Source: an uncultured Alistipes sp. (GTDB taxonomy: Bacteria; Bacteroidota; Bacteroidia; Bacteroidales; Rikenellaceae). From it: 35,185 nucleotides of DNA. Positions 8,021-16,575 of this stretch are shown piece by piece (positions within the stretch are counted from its first letter, which is position 1; each line of letters starts with the position of its first letter). The stretch covers positions 1 to 35,185 of the forward strand of contig CALBKP010000027.1 in the NCBI GenBank assembly GCA_937895825.1, in the 5' to 3' direction. The notes under the pieces were generated by a model, which made no database searches, was not told the DNA's origin, and saw nothing but the letters and a program-made list of their open reading frames with translations. A program made the translations under genes and the position numbers.

Positions 8021-10282
8021 ATGAAACGTCTTTTAACATTATCGACACTATTGTTTGTTATGACTGTAAACATTGCTTGTAGTAGCGATGAGAAGGCAGC
8101 TGCTGGAAATCCACTTCTTGAGGAGTGGACAACGGAGTATGGCGTGCCCCCATTCGACTTAATCCGTACGGAGCATTTCAAGCCAGCATTCGATGCGGCA
8201 ATGCAGATGCACAATGAGGAGATCGAGGTTATCGTGAATACTACGGAGGAACCCTCGTTCGAGAACGTTATTGTTGCGTTGGATAACGCAGGCGTAAAAC
8301 TCGCGGAACTTAACCTTATCTTCGGCATGCTCTCGGCATCTGATTGCGACGATGCTATGCAGGAGGTGATGAACGAGGTTATGCCACTGCTTGTTGAGCA
8401 CTCGAGCGCAATCATGCTCAACGACAAATTGTTTGAGCGCGTTAAGGCTGTCTACGATAAGCGTGCGACGCTGGGTCTCGACGCTGTGCAGATGCGCCTT
8501 TTGGATAAGACTTACGACGACTTTGTTCGCTCGGGTGCGCTGCTTAACGCCGAGGATAAGGAGCGTTTGATGCAGATCGACTCGGAGCTATCGTCGCTCG
8601 GTATCCGCTTTGGTAAGAACCTCCTTGCCGACAATGCCAACTTCTTCCTTGAGCTCGGCCCTGCACAGGTAGCCGACCTGCCGGAGAGCGTTCGTAATCA
8701 GGCACAGGAGACTGCAGTGGCTATGGGTAAGAGTGGTTATGTGTTTACATTGGCTAAGCCCAGCATGTTGCCATTCTTGACTTACTCGTCGGATCGTGAG
8801 TTACGCCGTAGACTCTATGATGGCTATACGATGCGTTGTAACAACGACAATGAGACGGATAATAAGCAGATTATCGAGGATATGACACGCCTACGTATTG
8901 AGAAGGCACATCTGCTCGGTTATAAGTCGTACTCGGAGTATGTTACATCTGACCAGATGGCTGGTAGCCCCGAGGCTGTTTACGAGCTCCTCGACGAGAT
9001 TTGGGAGCCCGCTTTGGAGTCGGCCAAGCGTGAGTTGGAGGAGATGAAGGTTCTCTTCGATAGAGATTACCCCGGTGAGACGTTCGAGAAGTCGGATTGG
9101 TGGTACTATGCCGAGAAGGTGCGCAAGCAGAAGTATCAGCTCGACGAGGAGGCTATCCGCCAGTATCTATCGTTAGATAACGTGCGCGACGGTATGTTTT
9201 ACCTCGCTAACCGCCTCTATGGCATCACGTTCCGTCCTATCACGGCACCTCGCTACCATGCTGAGTGCTCGGTATATGAGGTTATCGACCATGACGAGTC
9301 GCATATCGGTGTGCTCTATATCGACCCCTATCCACGTAAGTCGAAGCAGGGTGGTGCATGGTGTGGTAACTTTACGGAGCAGCGTTACGTAGATGGTAAG
9401 CGCAAGGCTCCAGTGGTAGGCATCGTATGTAACTTTACGCCTCCCGTGGGCAAGACCCCTTCGCTCCTATCGTTCGACGAGGCGGAGACTATGTTCCATG
9501 AGTTTGGCCATGCGCTCCATTTCCTCTTTGCCGATGTACGTTACCGCGGTCTTACCGATGTTGAGGGCGACTTTGTGGAGCTTCCTTCGCAGATTATGGA
9601 GAACTGGGCATTTGAGCCTGAGATCTTGAAAAAGTATGCTACGCACCATAAGTCGGGTGAGGTGATTCCGGATAATCTTATTGCACGTATGCAGCGTGCT
9701 TCGCTCTTCAACCAGGGCTTTATCACTACGGAGCTCGCGGCGGCAGCACTTATTGATATGGATATCCACACGATGGAGACATTTACCGATATGGATGTTA
9801 ACGCCTTCGAGAAGTATAACCTTGCACAGCGCCGTGGTCTTATCCCTGAGATTGAGCCTCGCTATCGTTATACCTACTTCTCGCACATCTTCGATGGTGG
9901 CTACTCGTCGGGTTACTACTTCTACCTCTGGGCAGAGGTGCTTGATAAGGATGCTTTTGCGGCGTTCAAAGAGCGTCGTGACATCTGCGATCGAGAGCTT
10001 GCAACGAGCTTCCGCTACGACCTACTCGCTCAGGGTGGCCAGCGTGCTGGTATGGATATGTATCGTAAGTTCCGTGGTGCTGATCCCGATAAGACTCCTA
10101 TGCTCAAGGCTCGTGGCCTGTGGGTAGAGCCTGAACCTGAGGTCGATACGTTGCTTCAGGAGGAGGCTCCCGAGCAGATATTTACACCTGCACTTGAGCC
10201 CCGCACGCCAGGTGTGTTGAAGCGCCCCGAGGCACAACCCGGCAAGGTTGTACGCTCGGTGCCTGCACAGATCAAGAAATAA
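8021..10282 (+). CDS. M3-family metallopeptidase, lipoprotein (Dcp/oligopeptidase A-like), copy 1
   Basis: 753 aa. The N-terminus MKRLLTLSTLLFVMTVNIACSSDE is a lipoprotein signal with the acceptor Cys at about residue 20, so the enzyme is probably anchored in the periplasm or outer membrane. The zinc motif HEFGH is at 493-497, with the downstream Glu in DFVELPSQIMENW about 25 residues later; family-typical text GGYSSGYYFYLWAEVLDKDAF follows. M3 enzymes cleave short peptides, often removing C-terminal dipeptides. Compared with the next gene it has an extra Pro/Glu-rich tail of about 60 residues (after about 695), of unknown role. Start supported by a close promoter and the signal peptide. The exact specificity (dipeptidyl carboxypeptidase or oligopeptidase) cannot be told from sequence. 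Confidence 0.92.
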   Translation: MKRLLTLSTLLFVMTVNIACSSDEKAAAGNPLLEEWTTEYGVPPFDLIRTEHFKPAFDAAMQMHNEEIEVIVNTTEEPSFENVIVALDNAGVKLAELNLIFGMLSASDCDDAMQEVMNEVMPLLVEHSSAIMLNDKLFERVKAVYDKRATLGLDAVQMRLLDKTYDDFVRSGALLNAEDKERLMQIDSELSSLGIRFGKNLLADNANFFLELGPAQVADLPESVRNQAQETAVAMGKSGYVFTLAKPSMLPFLTYSSDRELRRRLYDGYTMRCNNDNETDNKQIIEDMTRLRIEKAHLLGYKSYSEYVTSDQMAGSPEAVYELLDEIWEPALESAKRELEEMKVLFDRDYPGETFEKSDWWYYAEKVRKQKYQLDEEAIRQYLSLDNVRDGMFYLANRLYGITFRPITAPRYHAECSVYEVIDHDESHIGVLYIDPYPRKSKQGGAWCGNFTEQRYVDGKRKAPVVGIVCNFTPPVGKTPSLLSFDEAETMFHEFGHALHFLFADVRYRGLTDVEGDFVELPSQIMENWAFEPEILKKYATHHKSGEVIPDNLIARMQRASLFNQGFITTELAAAALIDMDIHTMETFTDMDVNAFEKYNLAQRRGLIPEIEPRYRYTYFSHIFDGGYSSGYYFYLWAEVLDKDAFAAFKERRDICDRELATSFRYDLLAQGGQRAGMDMYRKFRGADPDKTPMLKARGLWVEPEPEVDTLLQEEAPEQIFTPALEPRTPGVLKRPEAQPGKVVRSVPAQIKK

Positions 10283-10338
10283 CCAAGCGTGCAAGCTACA
10301 ACCCAAGTCTAAAACCTTAAAAATAATAACTATTCATT

Positions 10339-12456
10339 ATGACAGCAAAATCAATCATTATGTCAGCAGTGGCATTTGCAACAGTAGGTGCAGCGGCATT
10401 CTCGACAGGATGCGCTACCGATCCTATGAAGGATAACCCCTTTGCCCAGGAGTGGAATACACCTCACCAGACACCTCCATTCTCATCTATTAAGATTGAG
10501 CACTACGAACCCGCATTCGACGTGGCTATCGCCGAGAATCGTGCCGAAATAGAGGCTATCGTCAATAACCCTGAGGCTCCTACTTTCGAGAATACCATCG
10601 TAGCTATGGCCGAGTCAGGTCAGATGCTCGGCCGCGTGTCGGGCGTATTCTTTGTGCTTAATGGCAGCTGCACGTCGGACGAGATGCAGCAGATCGCTAC
10701 AAACGTAACACCCAAGCTTACGGAGCTTTCGAACGACATCTCGCTTAATCCCGAGCTTTTCAAGCGCGTAAAGACCGTTTACGATCAGCGTGCAGAACTT
10801 GACCTCGACCAGGAGGATATGATGCTCCTTGAGGAGACATACAAGAGCTTTGCTCGCTCGGGTGCTTTGCTCGAGGGTGAGGCTAAGGAGCTCTATCGTC
10901 AGTACTCTACGGAGCTCTCGCAGCTTACACTCGACTTTGGTCAGCGTGCTTTGGCTGCAACAAATGCCTTCTCGTTGAATATCACCGATGAGGCTAAGGT
11001 TGCCGAGCTTCCAGACTTCGTTAAGGAGGGTCTTGCTGCCGAGGCTGCAGCTCGTGGCGAGGAGGGCTGGACACTCACGCTTCACGCTCCCAGCTACGTT
11101 CCCTTTATGACGTACTCTACGCAGCGTGATATCAAGGAGCAGCTCTACCGAGCTTATAACTCACGCGGTGTAGGTGGTGACAACGACAATATGGAGAATA
11201 TCCGTAAGATTGCTAATCTTCGCCTTAAGATAGCTAACTTGCTCGGCTACGAGTGCTATGCAGACTACGTGCTGGAGGATCGTATGGCCGAGAGTCGTGC
11301 AACGGTTAATGGCTTCCTTCAGGAGCTCTGCGATGCAACGCTTGAGTACGCTAAGAAGGATGTAGAGGCTATCACCGCTTTTGCACATGAGAACGGCTTT
11401 GAGGGTGACCTCCAGCCTTGGGACTTCAGCTACTATAACGAGAAACTCAAGGAGGCTAAGTACTCTATCAACGACGAGCAGATTAAGCCCTACTTGCAGC
11501 TCGAGAGCGCAAAGGATGCTGTCTTTATGCTTGCTAACAAGCTCTATGGTCTGACATTTACCCCCGCACCCGAGATCGAGGTTTACCACCCCGAGGCTAT
11601 GGCATACGAGGTTAAGGACGAGAGCGGCAAGGTGTTGGCTGTCCTCTACATGGACTTCTTCCCCCGCGAGTCTAAGCGTCAGGGTGCTTGGATGACAGAG
11701 TTCCGTGGTACGAGCATCGTTGATGGCGTTGAGCGTCGTCCTTTGGTGTCACTCGTGATGAACTTCACCAAGCCTACGGCTACCACTCCTTCGCTCCTTA
11801 CGTTTGATGAGTTCACTACCTTCCTCCACGAGTTTGGCCATGGTCTCCACGGCATTCTCGCACAGGGTAAGTATGAGTCTATCAACGGTACATCTGTTAA
11901 GCGCGACTTCGTAGAGCTCCCATCACAGATTATGGAGAACTGGGCAACAGAGAAGGAGTATCTCGACCTCTGGGCTAAGCACTATGTAACGGGTGAGGCT
12001 ATGCCCGCAGAGCTTATCGAGAAGCTTGTTGCTGCTAAGAACTATCTCGCTGCTTACTATAATGTTCGTCAGCTCTCGTTCGGTATGCTCGATATGGCAT
12101 GGCACACAATCACTACCCCTTATGAGGGTGATGTTATGGAGTTCGAGCTCGCTGCTCTTGAGCCAACAAAGGTTATGCCTTTCGTTGATGGTTGCGCTAT
12201 GGGTCCCGCCTTCACGCATATCTTCAGCGGTGGTTACGCAACGGGTTACTACGGTTACAAGTGGGCTGAGGTGCTTGCGGCTGATGCCTTCTCATACTTC
12301 GCCGAGGAGGGTATCTTCTCTAAGGAGGTAGCTGGCAAGTTCCGTCATGAGGTTCTTGAGAAGGGTGGTCACGAGCATCCTATGACCCTCTATGTTAACT
12401 TCCGAGGTCACAAGCCTCAGACTCAGGCTCTCATTGATCAGATGAACCTCGAGTAA
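10339..12456 (+). CDS. M3-family metallopeptidase, lipoprotein (Dcp/oligopeptidase A-like), copy 2
   Basis: 705 aa, a tandem paralogue of the preceding gene, 56 bp downstream of it. Lipoprotein signal MTAKSIIMSAVAFATVGAAAFSTGC with acceptor Cys at about 25. Zinc motif HEFGH at 497-501, then DFVELPSQIMENW and GGYATGYYGYKWAEVLAADAF. Both copies open with the same mature pattern (NPL/FAxEW, TPPFxxIxxEHxxPAFDxAM/I). The C-terminus ends normally (GHKPQTQALIDQMNLE) without the extension of copy 1. A likely peptide scavenger of the periplasm; the pair may share a transcript, since I see no terminator between them. A strong hairpin terminator follows at 12493. Confidence 0.93.
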   Translation: MTAKSIIMSAVAFATVGAAAFSTGCATDPMKDNPFAQEWNTPHQTPPFSSIKIEHYEPAFDVAIAENRAEIEAIVNNPEAPTFENTIVAMAESGQMLGRVSGVFFVLNGSCTSDEMQQIATNVTPKLTELSNDISLNPELFKRVKTVYDQRAELDLDQEDMMLLEETYKSFARSGALLEGEAKELYRQYSTELSQLTLDFGQRALAATNAFSLNITDEAKVAELPDFVKEGLAAEAAARGEEGWTLTLHAPSYVPFMTYSTQRDIKEQLYRAYNSRGVGGDNDNMENIRKIANLRLKIANLLGYECYADYVLEDRMAESRATVNGFLQELCDATLEYAKKDVEAITAFAHENGFEGDLQPWDFSYYNEKLKEAKYSINDEQIKPYLQLESAKDAVFMLANKLYGLTFTPAPEIEVYHPEAMAYEVKDESGKVLAVLYMDFFPRESKRQGAWMTEFRGTSIVDGVERRPLVSLVMNFTKPTATTPSLLTFDEFTTFLHEFGHGLHGILAQGKYESINGTSVKRDFVELPSQIMENWATEKEYLDLWAKHYVTGEAMPAELIEKLVAAKNYLAAYYNVRQLSFGMLDMAWHTITTPYEGDVMEFELAALEPTKVMPFVDGCAMGPAFTHIFSGGYATGYYGYKWAEVLAADAFSYFAEEGIFSKEVAGKFRHEVLEKGGHEHPMTLYVNFRGHKPQTQALIDQMNLE

Positions 12457-12492
12457 TTTCTTGTGATAAGGGGTCGATTGCGGCCCCTAACA

Positions 12493-12545
12493 AAAAATGC
12501 CACCAATGGGACGTACGTCAAGTACTACCCATCGGTGGCATTTTT
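12493..12545 (+). terminator. Rho-independent terminator after the M3 peptidase pair (bidirectional form)
   Basis: A 12-bp arm AAAAATGCCACC (12493-12504) pairs exactly with GGTGGCATTTTT (12534-12545), extended inside by ATGGG/CCCAT after one mismatch. The A tract before and T tract after let it work in both directions. Confidence 0.85.
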
Positions 12546-12637
12546 GCCGAGTGTAGCACTCGGCACCCTTCTGACAAGAAATTATGTCTCGTGCAACCTG
12601 TCGACGATAATTTTGCCGAGAGCTGTGCTCGGTGCTT
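12545..12637. repeat. Two related small hairpins (GCCGAG...CTCGG) in the convergent gap
   Basis: TGCCGAGTG-TAG-CACTCGGCA at 12545-12565 is a perfect 9-bp-arm hairpin. A second element, TTTTGCCGAG with CTCGGTGC, lies at 12611-12635. Both share the TTTTGCCGAG start, suggesting two copies of one short intergenic element. The rest of the 291-bp gap (12457-12747) holds the two terminators and no gene that I can support. Confidence 0.5.
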
Positions 12638-12697
12638 TGCAACAAGGATCAGTGTTTGCACTCTTTTTGTCTGTTGAGACATTGCGCCCTACCAAAC

Positions 12698-12723
12698 AAA
12701 AAGAGAGCCCCTCAGGACTCTCT
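12698..12723 (-). terminator. Rho-independent terminator of purC
   Basis: On the minus strand AGAGAG and CTCTCT arms (12723-12718 and 12707-12702) close a short GC-containing stem, followed by a run of T (A tract 12698-12702 on the plus strand). It lies 25 bp past the purC stop. Confidence 0.75.
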
Positions 12724-12747
12724 ATTGCAAATTCTACTAATTACTAA

Positions 12748-13692
12748 TTATAAGGTCTTAAGGTACTCCGAAACGTTGCGCTCGATGCGAGCCATAACGT
12801 CGTCAGCCTCGGCACGTACAAACTTCTCACCCGTAACAGCCTCGTAGAGTTCGATATAACGCTCGGTGATGCCATTAACCACCTCCTCAGTCATCTCGGG
12901 AACCTGCTGGCCCTCCTGACCCTGGAAGCCGTTGTCCATAAGCCACTCGCGAACAAACTCCTTAGAGAGCTGCTTCTGCTTCTCGCCACGAGCCAAACGC
13001 TCCTCGTAGCCATCCATATAGAAGTAGCGTGACGAGTCGGGCGTGTGAATCTCGTCCATAAGGTAGATGATGCCGTTCTTCTTGCCGAACTCATACTTCG
13101 TATCTACAAGGATAAGCCCCATCTTAGCAGCGATCTCAGTGCCGCGCTGGAAGATAGCGCGTGTGTATGCCTCGAGCTGCTCGTACTCCTCGCGTGAAAC
13201 AAGACCTTGAGCGATGATCTCCTCCTTAGAGATATCCTCGTCGTGACCCTCGTCAGCTTTGGTCGTTGGGGTGATGATGGGCTCGGGGAACTTCTGGTTC
13301 TCGACCATGCCGTCGGGCATAGCCACGCCGCAGATTGTGCGCTTACCAGCCTTATACTCTCTCCAGGCGTGTCCCGAGAGGTAACCACGGATGACCATCT
13401 CAACCTTATAAGGCTCGCAGCGGTGGCCAACGGTGACCATAGGATCGGGTACACCGATCTTCCAGTTAGGAAGGATGTCGGTGGTAGCATCGAGGAACTT
13501 AGCCGCGATCTGGTTAAGCACCTGACCTTTGAAGGGAATACCTTTAGGGAGTACAACGTCGAATGCCGAGATACGGTCCGATACAACCATCACGAGATAG
13601 TCGTCGTTGATGTTATATACGTCGCGTACCTTGCCTACATAGTGGCCTTTCTGACCCTCGAACTGAAAATCGTTCTTTACAATAGCGTTCAT
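12748..13692 (-). CDS. purC: Phosphoribosylaminoimidazole-succinocarboxamide synthase
   Basis: 314 aa, the longer PurC type. It joins CAIR and aspartate with ATP to give SAICAR in purine synthesis. Recognised by YVGKVRDVYNINDDYLVMVVSDRISAFDVVLP (about 17-49), VRNY-type loop VIRGYLSGHAWREY (about 104-117), KADEGHDEDIS (about 145-155) with the conserved GHDE substrate site, and LVDTKYEFGKK with DEIHTPDSSRYF near 195-225. It lies 81 bp downstream of the LptD-like gene on the same strand; I see no clear TAnnTTTG box between them, so it may depend on the upstream promoter. A terminator follows the stop. Confidence 0.97.
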   Translation of the reverse strand: MNAIVKNDFQFEGQKGHYVGKVRDVYNINDDYLVMVVSDRISAFDVVLPKGIPFKGQVLNQIAAKFLDATTDILPNWKIGVPDPMVTVGHRCEPYKVEMVIRGYLSGHAWREYKAGKRTICGVAMPDGMVENQKFPEPIITPTTKADEGHDEDISKEEIIAQGLVSREEYEQLEAYTRAIFQRGTEIAAKMGLILVDTKYEFGKKNGIIYLMDEIHTPDSSRYFYMDGYEERLARGEKQKQLSKEFVREWLMDNGFQGQEGQQVPEMTEEVVNGITERYIELYEAVTGEKFVRAEADDVMARIERNVSEYLKTL

Positions 13693-13773
13693 AGTTATAT
13701 ATGGTATTTAAATTATTTCTGTATCACCAAACCCTCACTCTCCATTATTAAATACTTGTTACTAATTGTATGG

Positions 13774-16425
13774 TTAGTACATGTAGTCGTATTGCGAGTA
13801 GCTCTTGTCGTACTTCAAGTCGGCGAGTGATGCAGCCTTGACACCTATATTAAATGCCCAACTACGGTGGTTACCGAAGGGTATCCACGTGAAGGACATC
13901 TGCCAGCAGTGCAGGTCGCGAGTGATGGCGATAGAGGTCATCGACATCTTGCGTGCCGTGAAGTCGTAACCCGACGTGGCGGTGATCATCAACTTAGGTG
14001 TGAGCTTCACGCTGGCGTTGAAGTTAACGGTTTGCTGTATATTCTTCTTATAACCCGTGGTTCCGTTATTCACGAATTGGGCGTTATAGCTGAAGCTATA
14101 GTTGAAACCGAAGTTCCACGGTATCGAGAAGTCATAGTATTGTCCCGCCATCCATTGTCGTCGCATTGCGGGGTTAAGCTGGCCGTAAGGGTCGGACCAT
14201 GAGTTGAAGTACTCGGCAGGGATGGAGGTGATGTCGTTACCTGCCACCTGGTTGCTATTCTCGCGCGATTTAAAGGTATAACCGAAACTCCAGCTTGCCG
14301 TCTGTATTCGACCTGGCAGACCGCGACTCCACATCAACTTATTATAGCGTATACCCTGTGGCGATACCTCGTATGGGTCGAGCGTAAGCGATAGGTTGAG
14401 GGCGATATTCTGGTAGATGGTCGTACGCAACTGTATGGGTAGCGTAGAGAGTCGCATAGAGTCGGCAAGGAAGTTGTAAGAACCATTGATCGAGATCTGG
14501 TCGATGATCTTCACCTTCTTGACAGTATCCTTTGTGCGAACCTTAGCCTCGAGCGACTGCGAGAGACCGAATGTGAGGTTTAGCTGCTGACCACTACCTG
14601 GTACACCGTATGCGTTGTCGGTAAATGGAGAGTAGACCTTAAACTTACCCGTCGTATCGGTCTGCACCGTCTCGTAGAAACCATACTTCTGGCGGCTGAA
14701 GTCGGGGGCGTAGCTAAAGCCGATGTTAGGCGTGAGGGTGTGACGTACGGCCTGGAGCTTACGTGTCTTCTTCTTGGCTACGTATGTACCGTAGACCGTG
14801 GTGTTGGCCGATACTGAGGCGTTGTAGTTATACAAACGCCAGAATCCATACTCCGGATCGAGGGTCTCGACTTGATGTGTCTCGTCGTTCCACTGCTGGC
14901 TAACCTTCTTGAAGTACCAACGCTCGGTGTAGTTGAACGAGGGGCTTACGTTGATGTAGTTGAAGAGCGACAGCGACGTAGATACAGGTATGGTGTGCTG
15001 GATACCGTTCTTCATGTTCTGTAGCGTCTCCTTGGTGAAGATCTCGCTCTCGGTGGTATTCACCGTGTTGGTCATCTTCATCGAGTAGCTCATCTTAATC
15101 TTCTCGTACCAGCGGGTCTTACCAACAGCCTCCTTACGCTTTAGGGGGTTGAAGCTGGCAACGTTGAAGGTGATGGTAGGAAGCGTTACAGCGATAGTCT
15201 TATTCTTCGAGTTCTGCGACACAGACATATTAAATGCGAGTGAGAATGGTGTTCCCTCCCAGTTCTTCGAGTACGAGATCGAAGAGTTGGTCTGCGTGGC
15301 GAGGATGTCGCCTACGTTTGTTGCCGAGTAGCGGCTATAACCACTTGACGTGAGGTTCACCGATGCCGAGAATGTTGAGCCAGGGTTGGCCTTGGCATCC
15401 TGCGAGTGTGTCCACTGAATCTTGTAGTTGTTCTGCTGCACAAAGTCGGGCTCGCCCTTCTCGCCACTACGTATTGCCGAGTATTGAAGGTTGAAGTTAC
15501 CGCGGAACTTGTATCGCTTGACGTACTGCGATACGGCCGACACCTCCCACGAGCCGAGTGTGTAGATACCACCACGTATGGCGAGGTCCATGTGCTCGCC
15601 GAGGGTGAAGTAGTAGCCGAGGTCACGTATAAAGAAACCCTTGGCATCCTCACCATACGTAGGCATCAAGATACCAGACTTTGGCCCCATGTGGATAGGA
15701 AAGAAGGCCTCGGGAATACCAGGGAAGTAGATGGGCACATCCTCCATAACGAGGTAGGCGTAGCCCGTGACGATCTTCTTGCCAGGGATAACCTTCGCCT
15801 GAGTCATGGCGAGGTAGAAGTGGGGGTGGTCGGTGCAGTCACACGTGGTGTACATACCGTTACCGATGTGGATGCTCTCGTCGGGGTGCATCTTTACGCT
15901 GCTACCGATAAGCCAGCCGTCACCCTCCTGAGTAGCAATACCCTTGATCTTTGCCTTGCGAGAGTCAAGGTTGTAGGTGATGGTATCCATCGTATAGGGC
16001 GAGCCACCGTCCGAGAACTCGGGGTGAGTCTTCGTAGGCTTGCCATCCACGCTGTCGGACTCGTAACCGTGGGCAAAGATATCCTTCGTTTGCATGTCCA
16101 CGCGCATAAAGTCGGCCTTGAGGTTCATGCCCTGATACGTCACATCGCCACTCTTGTAGCTATATATCATCTTGTTCGTGGCATCGAACACGACCGAGTC
16201 AACGGCCTTACCCTCGATGATGTCATCGAACATAGGGGCAGAAACACGGCGACGGTTCTGATTCTCGCCAGTTGTGTCCCTTACAGCCTCTGTACGATCG
16301 ACGCTATCGCGGCTCTGGAATAGACCAAAACCGCCTGCGTCGGCACTCGTGAGGCCGAACGTAAGACACATGAACGCTGCAACGAGAAGCGCTGATGATA
16401 GATATTTTAAGAATAAATGTCTCAA
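13774..16425 (-). CDS. lptD: LptD/OstA-family LPS-assembly outer-membrane protein
   Basis: 883 aa. A signal peptide is visible at the N-terminus (hydrophobic MRHLFLKYLSSALLVAAFMCLTFGLTSADA). Residues about 60-210 form an OstA/LptA-like beta-jellyroll repeat region (DATNKMIYSYKSGDVTYQGMNLKADFMRVDMQTKDIFAHG). From about residue 230 onward there are alternating aromatic beta strands typical of an outer-membrane barrel, with conserved PIYFPGIPEAFFPIHMGPKSGILMPTYG at about 230-256 linking the two. LptD places lipopolysaccharide in the outer leaflet together with the lipoprotein LptE. Placing it divergently from an amidase and MCE gene is, as I recall, common in Bacteroidota and supports an envelope role. 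Bacteroidota LptD proteins are very divergent from E. coli, so the function rests on family membership. Confidence 0.85.
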   Translation of the reverse strand: MRHLFLKYLSSALLVAAFMCLTFGLTSADAGGFGLFQSRDSVDRTEAVRDTTGENQNRRRVSAPMFDDIIEGKAVDSVVFDATNKMIYSYKSGDVTYQGMNLKADFMRVDMQTKDIFAHGYESDSVDGKPTKTHPEFSDGGSPYTMDTITYNLDSRKAKIKGIATQEGDGWLIGSSVKMHPDESIHIGNGMYTTCDCTDHPHFYLAMTQAKVIPGKKIVTGYAYLVMEDVPIYFPGIPEAFFPIHMGPKSGILMPTYGEDAKGFFIRDLGYYFTLGEHMDLAIRGGIYTLGSWEVSAVSQYVKRYKFRGNFNLQYSAIRSGEKGEPDFVQQNNYKIQWTHSQDAKANPGSTFSASVNLTSSGYSRYSATNVGDILATQTNSSISYSKNWEGTPFSLAFNMSVSQNSKNKTIAVTLPTITFNVASFNPLKRKEAVGKTRWYEKIKMSYSMKMTNTVNTTESEIFTKETLQNMKNGIQHTIPVSTSLSLFNYINVSPSFNYTERWYFKKVSQQWNDETHQVETLDPEYGFWRLYNYNASVSANTTVYGTYVAKKKTRKLQAVRHTLTPNIGFSYAPDFSRQKYGFYETVQTDTTGKFKVYSPFTDNAYGVPGSGQQLNLTFGLSQSLEAKVRTKDTVKKVKIIDQISINGSYNFLADSMRLSTLPIQLRTTIYQNIALNLSLTLDPYEVSPQGIRYNKLMWSRGLPGRIQTASWSFGYTFKSRENSNQVAGNDITSIPAEYFNSWSDPYGQLNPAMRRQWMAGQYYDFSIPWNFGFNYSFSYNAQFVNNGTTGYKKNIQQTVNFNASVKLTPKLMITATSGYDFTARKMSMTSIAITRDLHCWQMSFTWIPFGNHRSWAFNIGVKAASLADLKYDKSYSQYDYMY

Positions 16426-16442
16426 AATTCAATAATTTTTTG

Positions 16443-16466
16443 TAACTTTGCCGACACGTCGGCAAA
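16443..16466 (+). promoter_or_regulatory. TAACTTTG box overlapped by a hairpin upstream of the amidase gene
   Basis: TAACTTTG at 16443-16450 matches the -7 consensus. TTTGCCGAC (16447-16455) and GTCGGCAAA (16458-16466) form a 9-bp-arm dyad that overlaps the box. No TTG is seen at the right distance upstream, so promoter use is uncertain. Confidence 0.35.
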
Positions 16467-16537
16467 ACACCTCAAACTATGGGTATTGTAGTCCGTAGCG
16501 TGGGTGATGTTTCCGGTGCCAATGCGGTTACAACCCG

Positions 16538-16557
16538 CAAAGATAGTAATAATTTTG
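16538..16557. promoter_or_regulatory. Candidate divergent -7 boxes between lptD and the amidase gene
   Basis: TATCTTTG on the minus strand (16545-16538) would serve lptD with a 113-nt leader, and TAATTTTG on the plus strand (16550-16557) would serve the amidase with a leader near 12 nt. Neither has a convincing TTG at 19 bp, so both are candidates only. Confidence 0.4.
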
Positions 16558-16575
16558 CACAAAATTGACTAATTT

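Noticed and set aside
12463..12747. Plus-strand open frame after the second M3 peptidase
   Set aside because: It runs through two terminators and two hairpins and has no family pattern.
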